DNA of 64,000 nucleotides from Notospermus geniculatus (Eukaryota > Nemertea > Pilidiophora > Heteronemertea > Lineidae). Both the position numbers and the translations under genes were made by a program. Shown piece after piece: positions 11,451 through 22,742 of this stretch. The notes below the pieces were generated by a model. That model was not told the DNA's origin and ran no database searches. It was given only the letters and a program-made list of their open reading frames with translations. Positions within the stretch are counted from its first letter, which is position 1. Each line of letters begins with the position of its first letter. Location of the stretch: assembly GCA_002633025.1 (NCBI GenBank), contig NMRB01000227.1, forward strand, positions 92,317 to 156,316. The letters run 5' to 3'.

Positions 11451-12202
11451 AGACAACTCATTCTCAAATGAAGACTCGTTAATAAATAGTGAAGTAAATT
11501 TAGCAAGCGATTTTAAAAGGCTATAGACGACTAATTTTTACAAAAACACACCTAAACTGATTAGGAATGGCAAACAGAGTGATCAGCTTCCGTTACTTAA
11601 TGAATCAACCAATCATTCATTAAATCATTAATCACGGAATATTTTACCTGAACGCATTACACTTTCGAACAATTCCACTGCCACTTTGATAAGTGTACTT
11701 TCGGAAGTTGCTGAGGATGATTAATGAGAACGTAGATGAGTTTTGAGGAGGGAGTTTGTCACAAAAGACATATGCATCGTTATGAATGCATCCATCATCA
11801 CACGAAAAATGAGGCGACAATTGTGGCTTGAAAGAATCGTATTTTACTTGCAGCAGGAGTGGTTCGTCTGAACAAAGTCAGACACAAAGAGCAGAAGGAG
11901 GCCTTTGTTGCTGTTTGTTCTCACTACTTTTATTTTGGATCAGTTCCGCAAGTGATGCTGAGTACAGTTACAATAAAAGTTGTCCAGGGTGTGTAATATC
12001 GGGTGGATCTCCGGTGAAACATTTCCTTGCCATATCTCGGTCAAAGAACAAAACTACTTAGCAACATCTTGGTTGCACTGGCATGAAAAGTGCTTTCAGT
12101 GGTTGATTCTTTTACGTGCTTTAGGCTAGTTGCTTCTTCACAACAAGTTCAGCACAATTCTCATCGGTCCCTTTGTCTGTTATGAATATCGGTGGCTATG
12201 AT
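11451..12202. other. No gene recognised
   Basis: AT-rich unique DNA without a supported feature. Confidence 0.4.
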
Positions 12203-12692
12203 CATAAAGGAATCGAACAAAAAGGCTCAACTACAAATTTAGCTAAATGTGGACAGTATCCCTTTAAACTTCAACAGATTTTCATTCTGACTCTTTCATA
12301 TGATAGGCATGGCCCTTCTGCATGTCTAGTGCAAATTTTGTTGAATTCTGACCAGTTGATCTTATGATACAACAGGACTGAATTAATGAGAACCCCACGA
12401 ACGATGACGTGGCAGTGTCATCTGTGTATATTTGAATACATGTTGGCTTTCGTACATTTGCACCAGGAACACTTTGTGCCGCTGTAAATAGCTCTGTTGT
12501 CCTCAGAAATGGAATTCAAGACATCAACTTGACAGATTCATGTACCCCACTACCATAAAAAAACTGAAGCTCCTGCCTATGACTTAAAGCCAACATTCAG
12601 GCAGTGAGAGACATCTGGTGGCAACACATGAAGTGTATCCCTCAGTTACTTCATCGTTCGCAGTTAAAACCTTTATGTCTGATTCCTTTATG
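12203..12692. repeat. MITE-like repeat, family D, copy 2
   Basis: A 490 bp relative of 7454-7920. It starts CATAAAGGAATCGAAC and ends GATTCCTTTATG, with shared internal segments such as ACAACAGGACTGAATTAATG. Confidence 0.85.
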
Positions 12693-14306
12693 CTATACAT
12701 CGCCACATGGTTTGATATTTGCTATCATTTCGTCTCCGCATTTCTCTCGATGGTTCATTACTCGAACAACCTGCGGCGTCCATCTTCTCCAATCACCGCG
12801 ACCGCCGAATCATACCATGCATATAACGATAAAGATTCAATATACTCGCTATCTAGCTATAATCAGCAATCACTTTATCGAATTCTGGCCAGATGCGATC
12901 GGGGAAAGGAGCCATTTTATCACCAACCAACGCAGAGTGATTTGCTGGCGTCCGGTCGGGATGGTTATGATTTATGAGAATATAGAGGCTTGTAATGCCA
13001 CTTTCTCCAAGTTTGATTGGAGTTTATGTTTCCTGAAGTAATTGTGTTTCTTTGTATGACCTGGTGGCAAGCGCTTCTTCGTGATCTAATTCATTGTTAT
13101 GTGATGGCCATACCTCACCTATATCATCATAATGACGTCGATCACATCTGTCCATGTGGTGTTTTATAGGTCCTTGTAGATGACATCTCATTTCCATCGA
13201 ATCACCCACAAAGTGGCTACCCCAGTGTCTGTCTATACACATCGAGCGTCTGATACGAATGTCAAAGAAACACGAGCTGGTTTTCAGCACACATCGAAAA
13301 AACTGCAGGCAGAGCTCAAATATATTCAGAACGGAGGACGTAAGCACTTCCTGAAGCTCTCATCTACGAAGTACAAGAAGGAACTCTTAGCACGCACGAA
13401 AGTTGGGTGAGCGATGGTCACTCACAGGCCCTCAGTTAACGACATGTATTCCCAGCTGCCCAACGTAATCAACATATTAACTAAGAATATAACTAGAAAT
13501 GGACAGATGACGCGATCTGCTCAATCGAGGCTGGGATGCATCCGTCTTGGCTGATTCGATATACTGAAGTGTCCCGACTCATTTCTTAATGTGTACATTC
13601 GTTAATGTCATACATGTAGATGCAGCTGTAAATTGAGGGGATGGTGTCACTTGGTGGGGAAAATACGGACCGTGGGATTGATCACACAACGAACGCAGGC
13701 CAGTGAAAACGTAGATGTCTAGCCAACAGTACAGATAGTTACTATGATTCTGGACTGACAAGAGGGGGCCGTATAATACTCTTGCGGTCGCAGACGCTCT
13801 TTTTCGCGAAATGTCACCATTCCAAGTGATGTTCCTCGCGTCTGGTGTGTGGATACGAATCGTACCCTACCAGAAACATTGCCTGACTGCACCCTTCATC
13901 GATGACGGTGATCGACAGCTAATTGATAGTGATGGTGATCGACAGATAATCGACCACACTTTGGCGGTTACCGCAGTGGACTCAAGGTTGGGACACTCTG
14001 TCCCCGTGTCTTCTGCCCACTATCCTCCAACAACTGGAGTAGTCAACATGGTCAGCCCAGGCTGGAATTGAATCGTGTCTCGAATCAACTGTTCTGTATT
14101 CCACACTACGAGAACGAAATATTCACCTTTTATAGTTGAGCCGCGACCTGTCAGCTTCACCCCCGGAACTGTCATAGCCAGATCCGGCATCTCGGTCGAT
14201 TCGGGCTAATTTCATGCGTGATATCCTCTTCCCATTATCGTTCTCTAGTGGGGCAAAGTCATGACGGGATCGTAGTTTAAGAAATGGTGATCTAGAAATA
14301 TGCAGA
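12693..14306. other. No gene recognised; one fragment of the family I repeat
   Basis: No supported exon. About 13269-13360 resembles part of the interior of the TTAA-flanked family I element (13269 TTTTCAGCACACAT... AGGACGTAAGCACTTCC). The 107 and 145 codon frames here overlap repeats or start at non-ATG codons. Confidence 0.4.
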
Positions 14307-14757
14307 ACTACTGTTCATTCCACATCCCAGTGGCGCGAGGTTTATGGCCGATATCTCCGCAACTGCTGGGTCAAATTTGACATAGGCCCTACCATACATC
14401 AATTGACTTGTCTTTCTTGTCGGTATCTTTCTGCTATTTTCATTTTTCGCGTAAGGCCTGCATAACGGATCCCTTTCTCGAAACCCATTTCATTTCGCCA
14501 CAGTGTTCAGCAGTGCAGTTTACACGTGCGCGATGCATTGCGTTATTTCAAAATGGCCGCCATTTCGGCCATAAACACAAACAGTGACTGGTGAAAGAAC
14601 TTTTTTCTGTCACGTTTTTAGGGAAAATGACAGCGATGATGCCTGTAGCGGCAAAAAAGACAAATCGATTGATGTATGGTATGCCAAATTTGACCCAGCA
14701 GTTGCGGAGATATCGACCATAAACCTCGCGCAACAGGGATGTGGAATGAACAGTAGT
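14307..14757. repeat. Foldback MITE, family E, copy 2
   Basis: A 451 bp element with better preserved arms than copy 1. The left tip is ACTACTGTTCATTCCACATC and the right tip is its exact complement, ending GATGTGGAATGAACAGTAGT. The arms continue through GCGCGAGGTTTATGG and GATATC(T/G)CCGCAACTGCTGG. Confidence 0.9.
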
Positions 14758-15110
14758 GTCTTTAGTATCCTATCTTTCACCGACCTCACTGATCCCAACG
14801 CACTACGATAAGAGTACAGATATAAGGTGCTTCTTTACATTTTATCGAGGAATGCGTATTACTATGGAGTTTTCTTTCGTCATTCGATATGTAGATTTTA
14901 CCTCGTGTTGATATTCTATCCATGCCCTTACTTCCCCGTGCCATGAAACTCTATCCGTTGGGGTGTCAGGGTTACTACCATCATAGGCTCGTTTATCACC
15001 ATTCAACTACGTACATTCATGTACATGTGTACAGGAGCTGAATTGAGGGCCTCTTCACTTCGTACTTTAACTATTCTTACATATTGTAATCCCCTGGTGT
15101 CAATTCTTAA

Positions 15111-15362
15111 AGCACCTCTGTATTGAATTTTATGGTATTTTCAAAGTGTTCGGAGAGTGCAGGTAGAGGACTGATAGCTTCGTGAAGGTCCCAAAAATGC
15201 TTGCCTAATACGTACTTTAAAGAATCAAGCTGTTTTAGCACACACATTGAAAAAAAAATGCAGGAAGTGATCTAATGTATTTAGATAGAGCATAGTACAT
15301 TTTACACTACACTTATAACGTCGGCAAACGTAAGAACTTTCTGGATTGAATACAGTCTGACT
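15111..15362. repeat. TTAA-flanked MITE, family I, copy 1
   Basis: A 252 bp element between TTAA at 15107-15110 and TTAA at 15363-15366. The left end is AGCACCTCTGTATTGAATTT; the right end complement reads AGTCAGACTGTATTCAATCC. The interior matches, in reverse orientation, the element at 53694-53964. Confidence 0.75.
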
Positions 15363-15965
15363 TTAAAAGAAAAAAAATGAGGATACCATCTTACCCATGC
15401 AAGGTGCCGACGAGAATCTATCTATTACTTGGCCTGATCCGGATTCGAACCCGACTGGAGGTGACAGGGACTGCGACACTTAGAGAACTTCTTTATGTAT
15501 GTATTAAGCAAAGGTAAACCAAAAAATATATGACCTTGAGACATGCCCATACTTAAAGAGTTAATCGGAACAAACTCCAGCTATTCATAAACTTGCTGGG
15601 GTCGAATCGGGTTGGTGGAGTTCTAATGGAGGTGAAACTGGTGATTTCATGCTTGAGAAGATCATATCGTTCGCCTCACGCGGTTGGTTGAGCGGGAAAC
15701 CGATATATGAATCTCGCGAGTTTTATGTCGTGATTTTTATATAAAGCACAGCTCAATAATAAACATCTTCCGATAAAGCTTGCCATAAAAAGAGCATTTT
15801 ATACGGTGTTTTGCGTGGGATGAAAAGACCTTTGCGATTTGCTCGAAGGAAAGAGTATCGCGGTCTTGTAGTGATAAAGATTATCTAATCACTCAGGTTC
15901 AAGCAGAAGCAACAGTTAATCTGATTTTTGACGTATGCCGTTTATTCTTTTGTACATGTAAGTCG
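15363..15965. other. No gene; isolated SINE/tRNA-like fragment
   Basis: On the minus strand at about 15429-15480 there is a B-box-like GGTTCGAATCCGGAT with some tRNA-like flank, but no A box or paired stems. It is probably a SINE remnant. Nothing else is supported. Confidence 0.4.
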
Positions 15966-16320
15966 ACGCCCAAGATATTTCCCCTGTTGGGCCTACTTGT
16001 GTAGCATTATGCATGAGTTTGTTTTCCCCAAGAAGATCCGTCTTCGCGGCTATTTCCCATGTTGGGCCTACTTCTGTCAGGCATTGTTCTCCCCAAGAAG
16101 ACCCATCTTTGCTGCTATTTGCCGTGCTGGGCCTACTTCTGTGGCACTATTGGGTTTGTTCTCCCCAAGAAGATCCGTCTTCGCGGCTATTTGCCATGTT
16201 GGGCCTACTTCTGTGGCACTGTTGGGTTTGTTCTCCCCAAGAAGATCCGTCTTCGCGGCTTTTTGCCATGTTGGGCCTACTTCTGTGGCAATATGTAGTT
16301 TGTTCTCCCCAAGAGGAACC
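15966..16320 (+). repeat. Minisatellite, 72 bp (24 codon) unit
   Basis: Exact 72 bp periodicity, with units starting at 16087, 16159 and 16231, a partial unit at 16303, and degenerate units before 16087. The unit begins TTCTCCCCAAGAAGATCCGT. Because 72 is divisible by three and the unit has few stops, several frames are open on both strands (138 and 149 codons on plus). This is a periodicity effect, not proof of a protein. Confidence 0.95.
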
Positions 16321-17613
16321 CCACGTGGATTGGCCAAGTCATAAGACTAGCATAGTCGGAGGGCGTAGCGATATCACAACCTTTGGTAATCAATTTGCTT
16401 CATGTCGACCACTGCTTCTGTTCCCTAAGAAGAAATCTTTCAAAGACTGTAGCAACCACTAAGGCCTATTACTTTGGACGATTTTCTTGCTCGTGTCCTT
16501 CGTTGCCCCTTGTTACACCCTACATTCGTTGAAGTCCTCCGACTTTATCTCGAAGCCGTGGAAGGGGTTAGCGATTATTGGCACGAACGATCCATCCGAT
16601 GTCTGTGAACCAGAAAAAGTCGATTATCTTGGTGACATCAGTTATATACACCAAAGAAAACCCATAAAATCGAAGGCTTCAGAAGCTATAGCGTCGAATA
16701 TTTTCGTGTTATATCGACAGAAGAAGAAGCCGTTTCTCACCAAGGAAGTTCAATCCTGTACTTTAATACAATACTGATTAAGTTCAGTCATTGATGCGGA
16801 TGTGAGACGTCGTTGTCTGAGGTTCTACATAGAGTACAGTCCTCCATTAGGAAGTGTTCGTAGAATGGTTTAGGAAGTTCGTAGGCAGCCGTCCAGACAT
16901 TCAAGAAAGCCATCCCAACCTCTGAATACATTAGCGTAGATCGATGATTCGGGTTACAGTCATTGAATGAGAATGATTCTTTGTCTCAGCTGTGGCTGTC
17001 GTGTAATCCGGTGGTCAGTTCTAACCGGTGTTATTGTGAGAGAAAGATGGAATGTCAGTTGCCTATTGACCAGACACTTTGCCTTTATTCTTAGAGAATG
17101 AATACTCGTGTCTCAATAACATGACTGTCGTAGGTCATGTCACCTATTCGAAAGTGCATGCAAATACATGTACTTTCTTAGCAAATCCGATGACGAAACA
17201 TTGTAAGGTGTTCTTCAGTGTGTTATGCAAGTTAAATTGGAGAACAATAGCCTTGGGGATCTCCTTTACGTTGAGGATCATTCTAAAATACAGGCCATAG
17301 AAGTGATTGTATTCAACAGTATTTTGGTGAGAAAGACCTGTATGGACATATTCCGTTCGCCAGTCCAGTGACAGCCATCATTCACTTGGAAAATCTATTA
17401 CGAAGGTCACGTTTAGAATACCCAGCGTCTTGGCCCGTATTTTAGAATGCTCCTCAACGTAAAGGACTTCCTCAAGGCTTGTAGTCCTACTCGCGAACGA
17501 TGTTTACACATTGGACAAACTTTCTTGTCCAGCCAAAACAGCTGGAGAGCGTCCATTTGTATCATGCATGTATCTTAATACCATCCGGTCTACGGAGTCA
17601 ATCAATCCTGTAT
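16321..17613. other. No gene recognised
   Basis: No supported exon, RNA or repeat. A 96 codon frame at 16487-16777 has no recognisable family or splice context. Confidence 0.35.
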
Positions 17614-17819
17614 GGATGAAATTGAATCAGATACATGTAATGCCGTGTCAGTATATTACTTCAAATTACTTGATAAGACAATGTCACGATCGGATTCCAT
17701 TCAAGGACACCGCTGTGGTCAGCGATAATGGTGGTCCAAAGTCTGTAATTGGTAGTCCATGTACATTATAACCTCGAGGACATGCTCTAAGAATGGCGTC
17801 CAGACGTCACGATCAATGT
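17614..17819 (+). repeat. Direct repeat pair, copy 1
   Basis: About 206 bp starting GGATGAAATTGAATCAGATA and ending GTCACGATCAATGT. It matches 18283-18479, with the last 70 bases nearly identical and the middle more diverged. Confidence 0.9.
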
Positions 17820-18282
17820 AAGGGACACTTTGGTCAATCTTTGATCAATGGTGTTGTCTGTATTGTGTTGAACCAGGATATTACCACTGCCCTCGTCGAT
17901 ACTGCTGTGATTTTGCTCTGATGTGTGCGTTTATCCCTGTACCCACGCACACAGATCAGAAAATAGATCACCGGGATTAGGTGGTGGATTTATCGGAGCA
18001 TTGGGAAAAAAGCCGTCGAGGGCCAACCACATGGATATCAAGGAAACCGAGCCCATTGTCAGAAGTGGTACCCTCTTTGAGATGGTTACTTTTGTTTCCA
18101 GCCATGTCAGTGTTATTCCGTTTTTTGAAAGGATGAACAGCGAAAGTTTCTATCTTTATTCTTGATCGTTGCTCTACGGGATCCTGAAGCTGTGCTTTTT
18201 CTGGGATGTTAGCCTCAACACAGCACCAATAACAAAACCACTGATGCGAATATCAAGGAGACTTTCACGAACACACGTGTAA

Positions 18283-18479
18283 GGATGAAATTGAATCAGA
18301 TACATGTAATGCAATACCATTATATTACTTCAAATTACTATTACACGAGATCGGATTCCATTCAAGACACCTCTCTGGTCAGCGGTAATGGTGGTCCAAA
18401 TTTTGTAATTGGAAGTCCATGTACATTATAACCTCGAGGACATGCTCTAAGAATGGCGTCCAGACGTCACGATCAATGT
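18283..18479 (+). repeat. Direct repeat pair, copy 2
   Basis: The partner of 17614-17819. Downstream there is a further short direct repeat, with AGCTGGTCGTGTGGACAGTT near 18510 and a variant near 18905. Confidence 0.9.
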
Positions 18480-18544
18480 CCTGAGCAATGTCCTTTCCTG
18501 ACAACAGGTAATGAGCTGGTCGTGTGGACAGTTTCTGTAATGTT

Positions 18545-18655
18545 GGCTTGGAGTTGCTTGTGAAATGTGATGGCCTCCTCCGTACTTACCAGGGCCAATA
18601 ATGCTATAGCGTCGGCCCTGATGGAAAAATCAAATACAAATACACGTCTCTTCCT
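18545..18655 (+). repeat. SINE 3' part (plus strand)
   Basis: Contains GAGTTGCTTGTGAAATG, then CTTACCAGGGCCAATAATGC, then CGGCCCTGATGGAAAAATC and a tail of CAAATACAAATACA. These match the 3' half of the SINE copies at 46216-46470 and, reversed, at 34979-35170. Confidence 0.75.
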
Positions 18656-19320
18656 CAGTCTCGTCGGTGTGAAATTAAACACTTCCCTTTACTGAACAAT
18701 CGGGGCAAATTGAATCCACGAATGATCGATGTTTAGTTTGCCTGGCGTCTCTTACAATCAAGTATTCGCCAGCCCTTCCTCAGCAATGGCATCGATCACC
18801 CAGGATTTGATAAATTTCATTCGACGAGGGTACAGTTTCTCATGGTTTTGTACGTACTATTGCATAGTACACCTGTCCTTGTCCTGAGCTGTATTGGCAG
18901 GTGATGGGCTGGTCGTGTGGATAGTTTCTGTAATGCTGGCTTTCTATTCAATCACTCTGTCGTGACTGAATATTACGACCTACAGGTGTAGTTGACAGGA
19001 ATGAATTGCTGTCAGCGCCGTCATCGTAAATGGCATATTATCTGACGATGCTGACAGTGTAATGTTTCTTACGAACGCACGTGTCTTCCTGGTACAAACG
19101 AACAAACGAATGGAGTTATTCCCTTTAGGAACGGCTCCCTTGATCTTGTCAATTGGCTCAGTGTAGCTATAGCCAGAATAGTTTATCCCATGTCGTTGAT
19201 AAGCACATCAATTTTCCCAACATGTGGATCGGCTGAGGAAAACTTCACTCGTATTCGGGGAATCAAATTGTTGAAGATTTGTGAACAAAGGAAGCTGGTA
19301 CATGTAGCCTTTTCTCGGTA
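18656..19320. other. No gene recognised
   Basis: No supported feature apart from short direct repeat fragments shared with the preceding kilobase. Confidence 0.35.
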
Positions 19321-19448
19321 GAGAGTTTTCGCAATGGCCCGTAAACGCCGTCGCGAACGTCTATCCCATTGTTCGATGCCTCGAAGAGAGCACCGAACAA
19401 AAGGATAGACGTTCGCGTTGGCGTTTCGGGGGCTTTGCGAAAACTGTC
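19321..19448. repeat. Palindromic MITE, family G, copy 4 (128 bp)
   Basis: The left tip is GAGAGTTTTCGCAATGGCC and the right tip ends GCGAAAACTGTC, flanked by TA (19319-19320 and 19449-19450). The arms contain GCGAACGTCTATCC and GGATAGACGTTCGC. Confidence 0.9.
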
Positions 19449-19699
19449 TATTGTCAGTGGTACTGTCGCCGTCTTATGCAGGTTGTCCTGTCGATGGCTG
19501 TTGAATTAACAAACGATTTGATTTTGAAGGTACCTTTATCTTCAGATTCGATTTACAGACAACACCGGGGCTAGTGCCAAATTAAGGAATCGAAAGGACG
19601 ATCAAAGGGTTTGTCAAAGCTCTTGCTACAAGTGGAGAATTTCCTGGTCTACCTTAATTTTACTTCCGCCAACTCGAAGTTTCAATGATTTTCAACTAT

Positions 19700-19971
19700 C
19701 ACTCTTAGCCAAAAAGGTTCTTTAGGGGTTCTTTGTGCTTCACCAGAGGAACCCCAAGGTACTACATGTATACAGAACCTTCTGTAAAGAACCCGAAAGG
19801 GTTCCATATAGAACCTTTCTGTCGCCAAAGAACCCATCCAGTTGGAACCCTTTTCTAAGAAAAAGGTTCTACATGTATGTGGAACCTCTTGGGGTTCTTA
19901 AACAACACGAGTGTTCTTAAATCAGAGGGTTCTCCTGGTATGGTACCAAAGAACCTTTTAGGTTAAGAGTG
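19700..19971. repeat. Foldback MITE with GGTTCTTT/AAAGAACC arms
   Basis: The left end is CACTCTTAGCCAAAAAGGTT and the right end is the complement of CACTCTTAACCTAAAAGGTT. The interior is built from many AAGAACC / GGTTCTT words in both orientations, so the whole element can fold into several alternative hairpins. Confidence 0.85.
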
Positions 19972-20654
19972 TAATACCTTCATCTTCGGAAGATTCACCT
20001 GCCTGTTCTATACCTCATGCTTCCTTTTCTTTGTCATCGCGTACACACAGCGAAAAAAACACCAACTTTGTTCCTATTTCTCGTTTTTTTGCTTCTAAAT
20101 ACATTTCCAACCCTGGCTTCTCGGGGAAGTGAGGGAGTCCACTTGTATTGTATGATGATAAATACAGCTTAGTACTTGCCCTTACCAGTGTATTCTATAA
20201 TACTTACCGCTGACTTTAGTCATTGTAATAATGGAGGATCTGGAAACATTTATTCTCTGATTTTCTTATTTCTATGGGGAAAATATGATGACGTTAGATT
20301 CTTTGAAAGAAACTTGCAGGAGATAATGATTAGGTGAGAAGCACAATAATGCAACGTTCCTTCAGAAAAAACCCATACCTGATTGCTACTATAGCATTGG
20401 AAATTACTTTGTTTTGTGTGATAGATGTATTAGCTGCGCTTCCATTACAGCTTTTAGATCCGGTCTTTAGTACCGCATCTAAAATAAGACCGGATATTTC
20501 ACGGCTTGCGCTTGCACTCCTGGATTTGAGGTTAGTAAGTTCGGCTACAGATGGCGATACGTGGAATGAACCGCCTATTGTTCTGGTACTTTCGAGCCTG
20601 CGCAATGTCGCAAGCGATCTTAAGCCACCTGTAGCCGATCATAATACTACAAAT
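19972..20654. other. No gene recognised
   Basis: Frames of 137 (plus) and 91 (minus) codons overlap around 20330-20750. Neither resembles a known family, and the plus frame runs into a family F repeat, so no gene is called. Confidence 0.35.
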
Positions 20655-20805
20655 AAAATCTTTCTGTCTCACGCTAAACGACGCACTGGCAACAGGGAGA
20701 TTTGTGGTACTAACCATCTCCAGACATACATTAGGTCCTGGAAATGAAGTTGAATTTCGTATTGCGTACTTCGCGTTTCGTCAGATTTGCGAAACCTCGC
20801 TATTG
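20655..20805. repeat. Family F MITE, right part
   Basis: Contains GACGCACTGGCAACAGGGA and the right arm ending GTCAGATTTGCGAAACCTC. The left half is missing. Confidence 0.75.
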
Positions 20806-20848
20806 TAAATCGGTGCCGAAGACATCACGTTGTCTAGTCGTCGCCTAT

Positions 20849-21074
20849 ATGCCCGTGTCACACTGTCCCGAAGTTGACACCCGATGGCCATACGAATTAA
20901 TGGCAACTTTTGGAAATCTTACTGATAAGTGCCAGCCTGAAGAAGACCCCAGTTGGGATCGAAAATTTGCAAGATTCTGGAAGTTGACTTCGGGGCCATC
21001 TTCGCGCAAAATTCAAAATTCCATATTCGTGTGGCCATCGGGAGTCTAATTTCGGGACAGTGTGACACGGGCAT
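20849..21074. repeat. Foldback MITE with TAT target duplication
   Basis: A 226 bp element. The left end is ATGCCCGTGTCACACTGTCC and the right end is its exact complement ending CACGGGCAT, with TAT directly outside both ends. The arms continue through ACCCGATGGCCA and TGGCCATCGGG. Confidence 0.85.
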
Positions 21075-21350
21075 TATCAACTGCCCTACTCGACAGTAAG
21101 GGCCATCGAGGCAGTTCATTTCGAAGATAGGACTGATGTGGCTGCTCAGACACGGCTTTTGACAAGGCACCTAGTCCCTAGCTTCATAAGTTTCTCCCTT
21201 TATTGTGTACGAAGTACTCGATAAAAAATACAATGTACATGTACTCCAATATCGTCAACAGGAGGTAATCATCTTTGGGGTTCCATTGATTAGTAATCGC
21301 CTCCACCGATGCTTCGCTTTTAATTCTCCACAGTAGTCAAGCAGGCAATA

Positions 21351-21500
21351 GGGAGGTTTCGAAATCAAACGATAAACGTAAACGTTAACGACAACTTTAT
21401 TTTTGTACCGAAAATGCAATGCAAAATCTGTTTAATGTGTAGTATGAAAAATAACGTTGTCGTGAAGTTTTGGTTTATCGTTTGATTTCGAAACCTCCCC
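21351..21500. repeat. Palindromic MITE with GGGAGGTTTCG tip
   Basis: The left arm is GGGAGGTTTCGAAATCAAAC followed by GATAAACG. The right arm is the complement, ending GATTTCGAAACCTCCC. AATA occurs outside both ends. The tip resembles families F, G and H. Confidence 0.85.
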
Positions 21501-21649
21501 AATAAGCAACACCGTACGTAATACATGTATCACATCTTGCGTACGTCTTGTCTCAAGATCATGAGTTTCTGATCATGATACCTAGGGCTTGTGAACATCC
21601 GACTTGTGAACATCCGACCTGCTCCGTCTCTAAAGTGTCACACACATAA

Positions 21650-22209
21650 GGGACCGTCTCAAAAATACCTTGAAGCCAAAGAAGTGTAATTTTTTTCACT
21701 TCTGTGATGACCCCCTCCCCCTCAGAAGTGAAATTTCGGCATCTAATTGGCTTCACTCATGGGTGGTATTACACAAGCCTTACTAAACATAGGTAAGAAG
21801 AAAGGGACTAAACAAGTTGTTGATTAAAAACACAGTTTTAATTTGACTGACTTTAAAAACAGTATCCAGAGCAGTATTGTTTTGATATTAAAAAAAGAAT
21901 TGACCTCATTCCCCCCCCCCCCATAANNNNNNNNNNNNNNNNNNNNNNNNNNNNNNNNNNNNNNNNNNNNNNNNNNNNNNNNNNNNNNNNNNNNNNNNNN
22001 NNNNNNNNNNNNNNNNNNNNATAATGAATGTAGTTTTTTTTTCATTATTTCTCTATTTTAAAGAAAGATGTAATTGTATTTTTTTAAAGAAATTCCATTA
22101 AGTCAATTTTTTTTCAAGAAGTGAAATGGTGATCATGAAGTTAGGCACCCCTCCCCCCAGTGAAAAAAATTACACTTCTTTGGCTTCAAGGTATTTTTGA
22201 GACGGTCCC
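21650..22209. repeat. MITE with TAA target duplication, spans assembly gap
   Basis: The left arm starts GGGACCGTCTCAAAAATACC and the right arm is its exact complement, with TAA at 21647-21649 and 22210-22212. The arm identity extends about 50 bases (including TGAAGCCAAAGAAGTGTAAT). A 3 bp TAA duplication fits the PIF/Harbinger superfamily, but no transposase is seen and 94 interior bases are N. A diverged half copy is at 24198-24323. Confidence 0.8.
21927..22020. other. Assembly gap (94 N)
   Basis: A run of N following a C12 tract and CATAA, inside the MITE at 21650-22209. Confidence 0.99.
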
Positions 22210-22484
22210 TAAGCACCAGACAATGATTCGCAGAATGACTTTTTCAGCAGGCTTCTTTTTGCCGCATCTGATGATCTGAAATCTGGTTTATTAAAAGAAG
22301 CCACGGCACAGACAGAAGCACTAAGAAGGAAGGAAAAGTAGGCCGTCTTCAGGTCGTCGCGACATTCAATTTGTTAAGAAGTTCATGGTATGAAGCTGAT
22401 CCGTCTTAGGATAAGTCTGATGGCGGAATCTCAGGCTTTCTTCTTTGACACGAAACATCGCTTATTTCTGATTTTTTTAACCGC

Positions 22485-22742
22485 ATGACTAGACCGATAG
22501 AGTTACGGTGTATATCAAACTTTAAAATTTATCTTTCGTCTCCACTTCGTAGATACGAAGTGGAAATCTAAAAATTCAAGATGCACCATAACTCTCCCGG
22601 TCTTACATAATACGCTAAAGGACGCACTGGCAACAGGGACATTTGTGGTAGCAACCATCTCCAGAAATACATGTAGGTCCTGGAAATGAAGTTGAATTTC
22701 GTATTTCGTACTCCGTGTTTCGTTAGATTTGCAAAACCTCAC
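22485..22742. repeat. Family F MITE, right two thirds
   Basis: Carries the conserved interior (GACCGATAGAGTTACGGTG, ACGCACTGGCAACAGGGACA) and the right tip ending GCAAAACCTCAC, followed by TA. The left tip is absent. Confidence 0.8.

Noticed and set aside
12604-13041. 145 codon plus-strand frame
   Set aside because: It starts at a non-ATG codon inside the family D repeat and shows no family resemblance or splice signals.
16487-16777. 96 codon plus-strand frame
   Set aside because: No recognisable family, no donor or acceptor at sensible positions, and length is within chance.
20334-20747. 137 codon plus-strand frame and overlapping 91 codon minus frame
   Set aside because: Both strands are open over the same DNA, the plus frame ends in a family F repeat, and no family is recognised.
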